Assembly: GCA_046318115.1 (NCBI GenBank)
Contig: JBKCVA010000021.1
Span: forward strand, 1 to 64,000
Source: Aquimonas sp046318115
GTDB lineage: Bacteria; Pseudomonadota; Gammaproteobacteria; Xanthomonadales; Xanthomonadaceae
DNA: 64,000 nt
Direction of reading: 5' to 3'
Shown: positions 1 through 8,945 of the stretch, piece by piece
How the letters are laid out: each line of letters opens with the position of its first letter
Position numbering within the stretch: position 1 is the first letter of the stretch
The notes under the pieces: generated by a model
Told to the model about the DNA's origin: nothing
Databases searched by the model: none
The model's input: the letters and a program-made list of their open reading frames with translations, nothing else
Program-made: the position numbers and the translations under genes

Positions 1-375
1 CCGGTGGTCGCGTCAGCGATGTCCAAGCATCCGCAGATCCAGACGCTGTATGCGGATGGCGGTTACGCGGGCCAGTGTGCGCAGACGGTCTCACAGTCCC
101 ACGGCATCAAGGTCCAAGTGGTTCGCAGCGCTGCCCGATCAGCCTGCTGGGTTATGCCCGACCAGCTCGACCTGTTCGAGTCTCCGGCCAAGGCCAAGGG
201 ATTCATTGCGATCGCCAAGCGCTGGATCGTGGAGCGGACGCACGCGTGGAACGAGCGCGTGCGTCGGCTGGTGATGCATCACGATCGCAAGACCAGCGTG
301 TCCGAAGCCTGGGTTTGGCTCACCGAGGCGCGGATGCTGCTTCGACGCCCGACCACCCAATTTGTCAACACCCTC
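1..375 (+). mobile_element. IS5-family transposase, C-terminal remnant
   Basis: The reading frame is open from the window edge and encodes the C-terminal part of an IS5-type DDE transposase. The ADGGYAG segment near residue 17 fits the region around the second catalytic Asp, and RWIVERTHAWNERVRRL near residue 75 carries the conserved third-acid E with the following R. The frame runs on past residue 120 without the usual stop, straight into sequence that is clearly the 3' end of an oleD-like gene on the other strand. The natural end of the element therefore lies near position 365-375 and its stop codon is missing or displaced. The N-terminal half is outside the window, so whether the copy is intact upstream cannot be told. 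Confidence 0.75.
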
Positions 376-955
376 TCAGCGCACCATGGTGCCCCACCAC
401 GCCGCCACGCGCTGCAGTCCTTCTGCCACGCTCACCCGCGGCGCGTAGCCGAAGTCGCGGCGCGCCGCGGAAATGTCGTACCAGTGCGTGGTGGCGAGCT
501 GTTCGGCGACGAAGCGCGTCATCGGCGGCTCCGCTTCGATGCGGAACACGGTGTAGATGCCCTCCAGCACGGCGCCGATCGCGAACGCCAGCCCGTAGGG
601 CACGCGGCGCGTCTCCGGCCGCAGGCCGCAGGCCGCAGGCGCGCAGCATGGCGTTGATCATGTCGTCGGCGTAGACCGGCTCGCCGTTGCTGATGAAGTA
701 GGCGCGCCCGGCGCAGCCCGCGCCGGGCGCCACGCGGTCCAGCGCGTCGAGGTGCGCCTGCGCCGCGTTGTCGACGTAGACCACGTCGATCTTCTTTCGC
801 ACGGAGCCGACGAAGCGCAGCCGGCCGGCGCGCGCGCGGTCGACGATGCGCGGCAGCAGGTGGTTGTCGCCGGGGCCCCAGATCAGGTGCGGGCGCAGCG
901 CCACGGTGGACAGCGTGGCGTCGTTGGCGGTCAGCACGCGCTGCTCGGCGGATGC
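376..955 (-). pseudogene. oleD: oleD-like NAD(P)-dependent reductase remnant
   Basis: This is the C-terminal half of an extended short-chain dehydrogenase of the OleD / 3-beta-hydroxysteroid dehydrogenase type, which reduces 2-alkyl-3-ketoalkanoates in olefinic hydrocarbon synthesis. Recognisable blocks are VALRPHLIWGPGDNHLLPR, the DVVYVDNAAQAHLDAL segment, AYFISNGEP and, in another frame, PPMTRFVAEQLATTHWYDIS and a FGYAPRVSVAEGL end. About 150 N-terminal residues including the Rossmann dinucleotide site are gone; homology stops near position 955. The frame changes at a triplicated 7-bp unit (617-637); removing one unit restores ACGLRPETRRVPYGLA. Stop codon at 376-378. The gene is dead by both truncation and frameshift. 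Confidence 0.8.
617..637 (+). repeat. Three tandem copies of GGCCGCA causing a frameshift
   Basis: Three perfect adjacent copies of the 7-mer GGCCGCA lie inside the oleD remnant. With two copies the two oleD half-frames join into one continuous reading frame, so the third copy is most simply a replication-slippage insertion of 7 bp. Confidence 0.75.
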
Positions 956-3135
956 AAGAATGTGTTGCGTGGCACATTTTTTGCTGTGTGACGCGTGTCC
1001 GTCTCCGCCACCGGTGGAGTCCAGCCGCACGCCGATGTCCGGAGCTCCTCCTGAAAGTCGCGCCCTACCTACTACTGAAGCCCGCGCCCCTCGTCCTCGC
1101 CTTCAGCCTGGCCGGTTTCGCCTGCGGGTTTCCGATCGCGGCCTCGGCGCAGTCCACAAGTGACGCAGCGGGGCAGGCTTCCGAGGACGTTGGCGCGCTC
1201 ATGGAGGCCGCCGCCGAGGCGCGTCGGCAATCCGACTGGCCGCTGGCGCTGGACCTCTATGCCCAGGCCCTGAGCGTCCGCCCCGGCCACGCGGCGGCGA
1301 TCCGCGAGCGCGCACTGACGCTCCAGCAGCAGGGTGCGGTGATCGAAGCCTGGCGCCAATACCGCGAACGCCCCACCCTGTTCCGCGCCAGCGAGGCGCT
1401 GGGCTTCGAGCTCGATGCGCTGGCGCGGCGACTGAACTGGGCTCAGCTCGAACGCGACCCGCAGGCCCAGCAAACCGCCCTGCTCGCCCTGCTCGACGAG
1501 TACGAGGCCATGCGCCTGGGCGCCGCCAGCGACGATGCCGGTGCCCTGGCGCGGGTCGAGAATGACCGCCTGCTGACCCTGCAGCTGCTCGGCCGCCATG
1601 CCGAAGTGGAAGCCGAAGTCACAGCGCGACTGGAGCGGGGCGAAGCCCTGCCCGACTGGCTGAAGGTGCCTGCCGCCGATTCCTTGATGGCCCTGCGCGA
1701 GCCTGAGCGCGCGCAGGAGCAACTGCAACCCGTCCTCGAGTCCGAACCGGGCAATGCCAGCGCCACGGTGCTGCAGGGCTATGCACTGTTGGAGCAGGAG
1801 CAGCACGAAGACGCGCGCGCCCTGCTGGGCGAGTGGTTGGCCGCGAATCCACCCTTCGATGCGGACGGCAAGGCCAACTGGGCGCGTCCCAGCGTCGAGC
1901 TGAACGACATCCTCATCGAGAATTTCAGCGAGCAGATCGACAGCGCCTACGCCCGCATCGTCGAACTGAGTGATCTGGCGCCGCTCGACCCCGGTCTGCA
2001 GGAGGCGCGCGCGGGCATCGAGCGCCGCCGCGGCTGGGCCGAAAAGGCCCTGGTCAGTGCGCGCATCGCCGCCACCGAGGCCCCGGACTGGGTGCTGCCG
2101 CGCGCCGCCGAGATCGAAGCCCTGCTCGACCTCGATCGCATCCGCGAAGCGCGCATCCAGCTCGACACCTTCATCAAGCGCCACGGCAAGCACCGGCAGG
2201 CGCAGGGGGTGCAGCAGCGCTGGGAGCGCCGACAAGGCGCCCAATGGGCCGCCGAAGCCCTGCGCGCGCAGTCAAGTCTGGTCGAAGAGGGCGGCGGCGG
2301 GCCGCTGGGCCCGGGCGGCAACGGTGAGTTCCGCGCGATCGCGCGTTGGGAAGGTCCACTCATCGACGATGCCTGGCGCGTGGGCGCCCTGGCGGGCGTG
2401 CATTGGGCTGACTTCCAAGGGCAGCGCGTGGAGCGCAGCCGCGCGGCGGTCACCCTGAGCTGGCGCCAGGACCAGTTGGCTTGGGGCGCCGAGGCCGGCC
2501 GCACCCTGGATGACTTCGTCCCCGAGACGGCGCTGGGCGGATGGCTGCGCTACCGGCACAACGACATCTGGCGGAGCTCGTACGCGCTCTGGCACCACGC
2601 GCCTTTCGCTTCCCTGCAGGCCCGGGCAGCGGGCATCCGCGCCGACGGCGCACAGTTCGGGCTCAGCCGCAGCCCGGATGAGCGCAGCCGCAGCGGGCTC
2701 AGCCTGGAACAGCTCCGCTACGAAGACGGCAACGTGCGCACCAGCGCCTACCTGTCCCACCGCCAGCAGATCAAGGCCCAACCGCGCGGCGAGTGGTACG
2801 CCCGCCTCGGTCTCGGCGGCGGCCGCGCCAGCCGCGAAGACGCGCCCTATTTCAACCCGCGCCGGGACGCCAGCGCGGATGCCGGCCTGACCCTTGACCG
2901 GGTGCTTGCGCGCGACTACGCCGAAACCTGGCGGCTGCGACTCGATGTCGACATCAGCCGCGGATGGCAGGACGGCTACGGCAGCCACTGGACGCCCGCA
3001 GTGGAAATCATGCCGCGCTGGCAGTGGTGCGCCGGCCACGAGGTGAGCCTCGGCCTGCGCTGGAGCCGACCGGTCTACGACGGCCGTCGCGAGGAACGCT
3101 GGGCGGTGGTGCTGCGCATCGGGGGTGGCGAATGA
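952..3135 (+). CDS. pgaA: PgaA, PNAG export outer-membrane porin
   Basis: PgaA exports poly-beta-1,6-N-acetyl-D-glucosamine across the outer membrane. The protein has a hydrophobic leader ending near AASAQ, then about 400 residues of TPR-like helical repeats (for example DWPLALDLYAQALSVRPGH) and a C-terminal beta-barrel of about 290 residues with alternating aromatic strands ending in WAVVLRIGGGE. The start is uncertain. ATG 952 lies at the edge of the oleD remnant and gives a long leader; GTG 988 or CTG 1051, which has a GGAG six bases upstream, give more ordinary signal peptides. The stop overlaps the pgaB start in ATGA. Identity rests on domain layout plus the following pgaBCD genes. Confidence 0.88.
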   Translation: MQECVAWHIFCCVTRVRLRHRWSPAARRCPELLLKVAPYLLLKPAPLVLAFSLAGFACGFPIAASAQSTSDAAGQASEDVGALMEAAAEARRQSDWPLALDLYAQALSVRPGHAAAIRERALTLQQQGAVIEAWRQYRERPTLFRASEALGFELDALARRLNWAQLERDPQAQQTALLALLDEYEAMRLGAASDDAGALARVENDRLLTLQLLGRHAEVEAEVTARLERGEALPDWLKVPAADSLMALREPERAQEQLQPVLESEPGNASATVLQGYALLEQEQHEDARALLGEWLAANPPFDADGKANWARPSVELNDILIENFSEQIDSAYARIVELSDLAPLDPGLQEARAGIERRRGWAEKALVSARIAATEAPDWVLPRAAEIEALLDLDRIREARIQLDTFIKRHGKHRQAQGVQQRWERRQGAQWAAEALRAQSSLVEEGGGGPLGPGGNGEFRAIARWEGPLIDDAWRVGALAGVHWADFQGQRVERSRAAVTLSWRQDQLAWGAEAGRTLDDFVPETALGGWLRYRHNDIWRSSYALWHHAPFASLQARAAGIRADGAQFGLSRSPDERSRSGLSLEQLRYEDGNVRTSAYLSHRQQIKAQPRGEWYARLGLGGGRASREDAPYFNPRRDASADAGLTLDRVLARDYAETWRLRLDVDISRGWQDGYGSHWTPAVEIMPRWQWCAGHEVSLGLRWSRPVYDGRREERWAVVLRIGGGE

Positions 3136-4922
3136 GCCGTTGGCTGATCGCCGTACTGCTGCTGTGGACGAGTGTCGACAGCCGCGCGGAACTGCTGGTG
3201 CTGCGCTTCGCCGATGTGGTGAAGGACGCACGCGAAGCTGGCCATGAGCGATTGAGTCGCGACCAGCTCACCGCCCGCTTCGATTGGCTGGCTGCGCAAG
3301 GCTACCGTCCCGTCAGCCTGCAGCAGGTGCTGGACGCCCGTGCGGGTCGCGCCGAGCTGCCAGCGCAAGCCGTGCTGCTGAGCTTCGACGGCGGCTTCGA
3401 CTCGCTGGAGACCGAAGTGCAGCCCCTTTTGCGCGCCTTCGGCTGGCCGGCGATCGCCGCGCTGCCTACGGCGCGGATCGGCCAGGACGACGAACGCCTC
3501 GACTGGCCGGCGCTGAAGCGCATCGCCGACCAGGGCTCGATCGAGCTGATCAGTGGCGGCCATGCACTGGACCAGCCGTGGCCGCGCGGCGAGGACGCCG
3601 CACCGCTGCCCTCGCCGACGCTGCGCCGTTTCGAGGGCTCCGCGCTCGAGACCTCGCGCGATTTCGCCGCGCGCGTGGCTGCCGACCTTCAGCTCAGTCG
3701 CGAAGCCCTCGAGGACGGCGCCGGTCGCACCCCGCGCGCGGTCGCCTGGCCACTCGGCGCGTGGACGCCTTTGGGCATGCGCGAGGCAGACATGCGCGGC
3801 ATGGCGCTCGGCTTCGACCTGTCGGGGCGCTCCCAGCACGCCGACGCCTGGCCGGTGCTGGCGCGCCTCGACGTGGCCAGCGAGGCCAGCCTCGCCGACT
3901 TCGTCGCCGAACTCACCCCGCGGCGCATGCCGTCCTTCCGTGCGGTGCAGGTCGATCTCGACTACGTCTACGACCCCGATCCGGCACAGCTCGAGCGCAA
4001 TCTCGATGCCCTGGTGGAGCGCATCGACGCGATCGCACCCAACCACGTCTGGCTGCAGGCCTTTGCCGATCCCGACGGCGACGGTGCCGCCGATGCGGTC
4101 TACTTCGGCAACCGCCACATGCCGATGCAGGCCGAGCTGTTCGGGCGCGTGGCCGAACTCCTGCGTCGCAAGACCGGCGTCGAAGTGCATGCCTGGCTGC
4201 CGGTGCTGGGCTGGCACTGGCCGGCGACGGAAGATGCCCCGCGCGCGCTCCGGGCCTCGAACGCCGGCGAGATCCCGCGGCTCGACCCCAGCGACCCGCG
4301 GACCGCCCAGCGCGTGGCCGAGATCTATGCCGATCTTGCCGCCCGCGCGCCGATCCAGGGCCTGCTGTTCCACGACGATGCCTTCCTGCGCGAAGACGAA
4401 CTGCGCAGCGCCTGGCCCGACAACCGCGAGCGCGTGAACGCGCTGGTGGAGCTGACCCGGACGCTCGAAGCGGCCGCCGAGTCCGAACGCCCGCGCCTGC
4501 GCACCGCCCGCAACCTGTATGCGCGCCCCCTGCTGGAGCCCGCCAGCGTCGCCTGGTTCGCCCAGGATCACGCCTCGATGCTGGCCGCCTACGACCGCGT
4601 CGCGCTGATGGCGATGCCACGCATGGAAGGCGCTGGCGATGCGCGCGCCTGGCTGCTGGATCTCGCCGCCGAGGTGGAGCGCATCGACGCTGGCTTCGAG
4701 CGCACCGTGTTCGTCCTCCAGGCCCGCGACTGGGCGGGTGGACGGGCGATCGGCGATGACACCCTGATCGACTGGGCCCGCGAGCTGCGTGCCCGCGGGG
4801 TCCGCCATCTCGCCTACTACCCGGATGATTTCATCGGCGGCCAGCCCGGCCTGCGTGCAGCACGCGCCGTGGCCAGTGCGCGTCGGTTCCCGTACCTGCG
4901 GCAGGACCCCGGAACCCGCTGA
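3132..4922 (+). CDS. pgaB: PgaB with degenerate deacetylase domain
   Basis: PgaB normally de-N-acetylates PNAG in the periplasm (CE4 domain) and binds and cleaves the polymer with a C-terminal GH153 domain. This 596-residue protein starts at ATG 3132 with a signal peptide but no lipobox Cys. The hydrolase half looks normal: VDLDYVYDPDPAQLERNLDAL, WLQAFADPDGDGAADAVYF and FHDDAF at residues 413-418. In the deacetylase half the CE4 metal site is eroded. The first-motif His is Ala (RFADV, residues 25-29), the DD pair is D86-G87, and the S-H-x4-H motif is replaced by ELISGGHALD around residues 138-147. Only the catalytic-base Asp remains. The gene overlaps pgaA by 4 bp and pgaC by 1 bp. Confidence 0.9.
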   Translation: MSRWLIAVLLLWTSVDSRAELLVLRFADVVKDAREAGHERLSRDQLTARFDWLAAQGYRPVSLQQVLDARAGRAELPAQAVLLSFDGGFDSLETEVQPLLRAFGWPAIAALPTARIGQDDERLDWPALKRIADQGSIELISGGHALDQPWPRGEDAAPLPSPTLRRFEGSALETSRDFAARVAADLQLSREALEDGAGRTPRAVAWPLGAWTPLGMREADMRGMALGFDLSGRSQHADAWPVLARLDVASEASLADFVAELTPRRMPSFRAVQVDLDYVYDPDPAQLERNLDALVERIDAIAPNHVWLQAFADPDGDGAADAVYFGNRHMPMQAELFGRVAELLRRKTGVEVHAWLPVLGWHWPATEDAPRALRASNAGEIPRLDPSDPRTAQRVAEIYADLAARAPIQGLLFHDDAFLREDELRSAWPDNRERVNALVELTRTLEAAAESERPRLRTARNLYARPLLEPASVAWFAQDHASMLAAYDRVALMAMPRMEGAGDARAWLLDLAAEVERIDAGFERTVFVLQARDWAGGRAIGDDTLIDWARELRARGVRHLAYYPDDFIGGQPGLRAARAVASARRFPYLRQDPGTR

Positions 4923-6184
4923 TGGACTGGCTGCAGAACCCGGACTTTCTGAGCCTGTTCTTCGGCTTCGCCTTCTACTACCCGGCGACCATGTCGATCG
5001 TGTGGATGTGCGGCGGGCTCTACTACTTCCTGCGCCGTGAACGCCACGAGCCGCCGCGACACCAGCCGCCGGAAATGAAGGAATACCCCTTCGCGACCCT
5101 GCTCGTGCCCTGTCACAACGAGGGCCCCAACTGCGAGGACACGATCTCCGCACTCGCGGCGCAGATCTACCCGGACTTCGAGATCATCGCGATCAACGAC
5201 GGCTCGACCGACGACACCGCCGAGCACCTGAACCGTCTGACCGCGCGCTTCCCGCGTCTGCGGGTGATCCATCTGAGCCGCAACCTCGGCAAGGCCAACG
5301 CCCTGCGCATGGGTACGCTCGCGGCACGCGGCGAGTACCTGATCTGCATCGACGGCGATGCCATGCTCGACCCCTGGGCCACGCGCTGGATGGTCTGGCA
5401 TCTGGCTTCGGGTCCGCGCGTGGGCGCCGTCACCGGCAACCCGCGCATCCGCAACCGCAGCACCCTGCTCGGGCGCCTGCAGGTCGGCGAATTCAGTTCG
5501 ATCATCGGCATGATCAAGCGCGCCCAGCGCGTGTACGGCCGCATTTTCACCCTCTCCGGCGTGATCGCCGGCTTCCGCAAGACCGCCTTGGAGCGCATCG
5601 GTTTCTGGAACGAAACCATGATCACCGAGGACATCGACATCAGCTGGCGCCTGCAGCTCGACCACTGGGACATCCGCTACGAGCCCAATGCGCTGTGCTG
5701 GATCCTGATGCCGGAAACCTACAAGGGCCTGTGGAAACAGCGCCTGCGCTGGGCCCAGGGCGGCGTGGAAGTGCTGATGAAGCACGCCGGCAACCTGCTC
5801 AACTGGAAGAAGCGCCGAATGTGGGGCGTGCTGGCCGAGTACTTCTTCAGCGTGCTCTGGGCCTACGTGATGCTCGGCATCCTGGTGCTCTGGGTCATCG
5901 GCCTCGTCTTCCACATGCCGCCGGCGCTGTACGTCGACACCATCCTGCCGCGCTGGCATGGCATGGTGCTGGCCCTCATCTGCATGACCCAGTTTGGAGT
6001 GTCGATGATCATCGACCGCCGCTACGAGGCTGGGGTCGGTCGCAACTATTTCTGGATGGTCTGGTACCCCATCGCCTACTGGCTGCTCAGCCTGTTCACC
6101 ACAGTGGTGGCCGTGCCGAAGACGATCTTCCGCGGCAAGCCCAAGCGTGCCACCTGGGTCAGCCCAGACCGGGGCGTGCAGTGA
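4922..6184 (+). CDS. pgaC: PgaC, PNAG synthase glycosyltransferase
   Basis: PgaC is the inner-membrane family 2 glycosyltransferase that polymerises UDP-GlcNAc into PNAG. The 420-residue product has an N-terminal membrane segment and then all GT2 processive motifs: NDGSTDD at 92-98, IDGDA at 143-147, TED at 235-237 and QRLRW at 273-277. Several membrane helices follow from about residue 300. The ATG overlaps the pgaB stop by one base (TGATG) and the end overlaps pgaD in GTGA, which indicates translational coupling. All catalytic residues appear intact, so the polymerase itself should be active. Confidence 0.95.
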   Translation: MDWLQNPDFLSLFFGFAFYYPATMSIVWMCGGLYYFLRRERHEPPRHQPPEMKEYPFATLLVPCHNEGPNCEDTISALAAQIYPDFEIIAINDGSTDDTAEHLNRLTARFPRLRVIHLSRNLGKANALRMGTLAARGEYLICIDGDAMLDPWATRWMVWHLASGPRVGAVTGNPRIRNRSTLLGRLQVGEFSSIIGMIKRAQRVYGRIFTLSGVIAGFRKTALERIGFWNETMITEDIDISWRLQLDHWDIRYEPNALCWILMPETYKGLWKQRLRWAQGGVEVLMKHAGNLLNWKKRRMWGVLAEYFFSVLWAYVMLGILVLWVIGLVFHMPPALYVDTILPRWHGMVLALICMTQFGVSMIIDRRYEAGVGRNYFWMVWYPIAYWLLSLFTTVVAVPKTIFRGKPKRATWVSPDRGVQ

Positions 6185-6726
6185 GCAGCAAGACGCTCAA
6201 TCCGGCCGAACAGGTCGCCGCGACCGCGAACCAGCTCAAGCCGCAGGGCCCGCTGATCGTGGCCCCTGAGAAAGTCAGCTGGCGGGACCGCACGATCTCG
6301 CATCTCCTGACCGGCGCCGCCTGGGCCGCCTACTTCTGGCTGATCGCGCCGGCGATCACCACGCTGGCGTGGATCCTGGGCCTGCGCTACGCCTGGATCG
6401 AGCTGACCGCGCCCCTGTTGACCGGTCAGGGCATGCCGGGCCTGCTGCTGCCCATCCTCGCGGGCAGCGGTGTCGTCGTGCTGCTGCTGTGGGCTGAATT
6501 CAACCGCTGGCGCTTCACCGGCGTCGAACGCCGCAAGACCACCCCGCCCGTCTCCGACGCCGTAGTCGCCGCCGCGCTCGGCGCCCCGCTCTCGCTGCCG
6601 CACGAACTGCGCGCCAGCTTCGAGACGCTGCCGGTCGTGGTGCTGCAGATGAACGAGCAGGCCGAGCCCGAGGGCTTCATCGCCACGCTGGAACCGCCGA
6701 AGCCGCTGCGCAGGATCATGAAGTAG
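6181..6726 (+). CDS. pgaD: PgaD, PNAG synthase accessory membrane subunit
   Basis: This 181-residue protein starts at GTG 6181 inside the pgaC stop and is the last gene of the pga operon. It has two strong membrane segments, about residues 45-65 and 80-105, with a short loop between them. It also has a C-terminal cytoplasmic tail of some 70 residues. This matches PgaD, which binds PgaC and is needed for polymer synthesis, including its activation by cyclic di-GMP in E. coli. Sequence similarity in this family is low, so position and topology carry most of the assignment. Confidence 0.85.
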   Translation: MSSKTLNPAEQVAATANQLKPQGPLIVAPEKVSWRDRTISHLLTGAAWAAYFWLIAPAITTLAWILGLRYAWIELTAPLLTGQGMPGLLLPILAGSGVVVLLLWAEFNRWRFTGVERRKTTPPVSDAVVAAALGAPLSLPHELRASFETLPVVVLQMNEQAEPEGFIATLEPPKPLRRIMK

Positions 6727-6729
6727 GCC

Positions 6730-6769
6730 CATAGGGTGGGCGCTGGCCCACCGTGGGCTCGACGCTCGC
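6730..6769 (+). repeat. CATAGGGTGGG palindromic repeat, diverged copy
   Basis: Directly downstream of pgaD lies CATAGGGTGGGCGCTGGCCC followed by ACCGTGGGCTCGACGCTCGC. It has the same hairpin core and the same CGACGCTCGC-like tail as the copies clustered near 11.3-11.6 kb. The GGTGGG/CCCACC arms can pair; it could also act as a transcript end for the pga operon, but no T tract follows. Confidence 0.65.
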
Positions 6770-6901
6770 ACCACGATGGACGCGTGCCACGCCCGAAACG
6801 CTTCCACGGTGAGCGATCGGGTCCAGCCCTGCCGCCCCCTGACGCCTGGTCTGCAGCACGCACGCGCGTCAGAATCGCGAACGACCTACCCGGAGAAGCA
6901 C

Positions 6902-7279
6902 ATGGGCCTGCTCGACGGAATGCTTGGCAATGCCTCGAAGATCGACTCCGCGAAGATCCAGCACGAGTTCACCAGCCTTCTCGCGCAGGGCGAGCGTGTC
7001 GAACACGCCTACCAACTCATTCGCGACTACTTCGTTTTCACCGACAGGCGCTTGGTGCTGGTCGACAAGCAGGGGCTGACCGGCAGCAAGATCGAGTACC
7101 ACTCGATCCCCTACCGGAGCATTACCCACTTCAGCATCGAGACCGCTGGCACCTTCGATCTCGATGCCGAGCTCAAGATCTGGATCTCCAGCACCGCCGT
7201 ACCTGTCCAGAAGCGCTTCAACAAGAAGCTCAGCATCTACGAGGTGCAGGCGGTGCTGGCAAGCTACGTGCTGCGCTAG
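6902..7279 (+). CDS. Bacterial PH domain protein (bPH_1, PF08000-like)
   Basis: A 125-residue protein starting at ATG 6902 with a good GGAGAAG ribosome-binding site. The whole chain matches the bacterial pleckstrin-homology-like family: MGLLDGMLGNASKID at the N terminus, then FVFTDRRLVLVDKQGLTG, IPYRSITHFSIETAGTFDLD, AELKIWISS and a C-terminal IYEVQAVLASYVL helix. The family is cytoplasmic and widespread; its ligand and role are not known. It stands alone between pgaD and a convergent AraC regulator. Confidence 0.9.
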   Translation: MGLLDGMLGNASKIDSAKIQHEFTSLLAQGERVEHAYQLIRDYFVFTDRRLVLVDKQGLTGSKIEYHSIPYRSITHFSIETAGTFDLDAELKIWISSTAVPVQKRFNKKLSIYEVQAVLASYVLR

Positions 7280-7336
7280 CGACGCAGCTTCGGCGCCAGC
7301 TGCTGTCGCTCCGTCGAGGCGGTGCAGCCGAGCCAC

Positions 7337-8179
7337 TCAGGCATCCGCAGTCGAGAGCGTCTGCGCCCGCAACCAAGCCAAGGGCGAAGCCCCGACCCGT
7401 GCACTGAACACCCGCGCCAGCGCGGACGCCGAGGCGTAGCCGACCTGCTGGGCCACCTGCCCCACCGGCCGACCGCGACGCAGCTCGGCCATGGCCAGTC
7501 CCACCCGCCAGCCCGCGAGGTAGTCCATCGGCGTCTGTCCCAGCACCTGCTGGAAATGCAGGGCGAAGCGCGCGCGCGACATGCCGGCACGCTCGGCGAG
7601 CTGCTGCAGCGTCCAGACCTCCGCCGGCTGGGCGTGCATCGCCACCAGCGCCTTGGCCAGGCGTGGATCGGCCAAACCCGCCAGGACTCCCAAGCGAGGC
7701 CCGCCGCCGCTCATGGCGATGCGCAGCAGGTGCAGCACCAGCAGCTCGCTCAAACGATCCAGCGCGGCTGATCGGCCACAGCGTTGCTCGAAGGCCTCAT
7801 CGAACAGAAGCTGCAGCACGCTCGCGAGTGCCGGGGCGGCGTCCAGCGCCAGCACCAGCGGATTGGGCAGTGCCACGGACAGCGGATCGGCGCCCGACGG
7901 ACCAAAGGCCACGGAAGCGCAGACGAGTTCAGCGGACTCGCCGGGGGGTGTCGCCAAGCGATGCGCGAGTGGGCGCGGGTAGAAGGCCAGGCTGGGCCGT
8001 TCCAATCGCTGCAGGCATTCACCCCGACTGTCCTGCAGCTCGATGACGCCGGTCCGCAGCACATGCAGATGCCCCGAGCCATCGCTGCTGTCGAACAGCT
8101 CGCTGCCGCAGACCAGGCCCGAATGAAAGACGCGCGCCTTCAGGGCGAAGTGGTCGAGCAGGTGGGCGAGACGGTCCAT
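7337..8179 (-). CDS. AraC-family transcriptional regulator
   Basis: This 280-residue regulator has an N-terminal cupin-like sensing domain (about 1-170) and a C-terminal double helix-turn-helix (about 180-275). The latter contains LQQLAERAGMSRARFALHFQ and then VAQQVGYASASALARVFSAR. The start at 8179 has a CGGAG site upstream; an ATG at 8200 is less well placed. It is divergent from the AhpD-like gene at 8288, with about 110 bp between the starts. Regulators of this cupin-AraC type commonly control an adjacent carboxymuconolactone decarboxylase-like or oxidoreductase gene, so the AhpD-like gene is the likely target. This is inference from position. Confidence 0.9.
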   Translation of the reverse strand: MDRLAHLLDHFALKARVFHSGLVCGSELFDSSDGSGHLHVLRTGVIELQDSRGECLQRLERPSLAFYPRPLAHRLATPPGESAELVCASVAFGPSGADPLSVALPNPLVLALDAAPALASVLQLLFDEAFEQRCGRSAALDRLSELLVLHLLRIAMSGGGPRLGVLAGLADPRLAKALVAMHAQPAEVWTLQQLAERAGMSRARFALHFQQVLGQTPMDYLAGWRVGLAMAELRRGRPVGQVAQQVGYASASALARVFSARVGASPLAWLRAQTLSTADA

Positions 8180-8287
8180 TTGAGACTCCGGGTATCGCAT
8201 TGGAGACGATCGGATTCCAAGAGTATCGAAGTGAACGGGAAGATGTGCCCCGTGGCCCGACGCCCCCCCACTTCCAAGGAGATCACC

Positions 8288-8845
8288 ATGCCCCGCATCG
8301 CCCCGCTCGACCCCACCCAGGCCAGCCCCGCCACCGCCGAAGCCCTGTTCGGCGTGAAGGCCAAACTGGGCGGCCTGCCCAACCTCATCCTGACCCTGGC
8401 GCATTCGCCGACCGCCCTGCACGGCTATCTGGGCTTCGGCAGCGCGCAGGCGCAGGGCCTGCTGGACTCGCGCCAGCGCGAGATCGTCGCGCTGGCCGTG
8501 GGCCAGGCCAACCGCTGCGGCTACTGCCTGGCAGCGCACTCCGTGATCGGTCGCGGCGCGGGACTGAGCGCGGACGCGATCGCCGCGGCACGCGCCGGCC
8601 GTGGCCTGGAGCCGCGCGACGCCGCCCTCGCACGCTTTGCCCAAACCGTGGTCGAGCGCCGCGGCAACGTCGACGAGCGCGAATTCGACGCCTTCATCGG
8701 CGCCGGCTTCGGCGCGGGCGAAGCCATCGAAGTGGTGGCCCTGGTCGCACAGAACACGCTGACCAACTACGTCAACCACCTTGCCGGCACTGCCGTCGAC
8801 TTCCCCGTCGTCGCCCTCGACCTGCCGAACTCGCAGGCGGCCTGA
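8288..8845 (+). CDS. AhpD-like / carboxymuconolactone decarboxylase family protein
   Basis: A 185-residue protein starting at ATG 8288 behind an AAGGAG site. It carries the AhpD core motif CGYCLAAHS near residues 78-86, giving the CxxC pair and the following His that form the peroxidase/disulfide-reductase proton relay. The hydrophobic helices around it are typical of the fold. Members reduce alkyl hydroperoxides or act on small organics; substrate cannot be read from the sequence. It is divergent from an AraC regulator and followed after 100 bp by two thiol-disulfide genes, which suggests a redox-response neighbourhood. Confidence 0.88.
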   Translation: MPRIAPLDPTQASPATAEALFGVKAKLGGLPNLILTLAHSPTALHGYLGFGSAQAQGLLDSRQREIVALAVGQANRCGYCLAAHSVIGRGAGLSADAIAAARAGRGLEPRDAALARFAQTVVERRGNVDEREFDAFIGAGFGAGEAIEVVALVAQNTLTNYVNHLAGTAVDFPVVALDLPNSQAA

Positions 8846-8945
8846 GCGCGCGCGCGAGGCAATCAGAGCGCCCCGGGCACGCTCCTCCCTGCTGCGTGCG
8901 GGGCTACCGCTTCGCGCGCATGCCCCCCACTCATCAGGATCCGCC

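Noticed and set aside
1..375. Intact IS5 element
   Set aside because: Only the C-terminal coding part is present; no terminal inverted repeat or stop codon can be identified before oleD sequence begins.
3075..5153. A 692-codon minus-strand frame opposite pgaB
   Set aside because: It is antisense to a clear pgaB with matching codon pattern and has no domain of its own.
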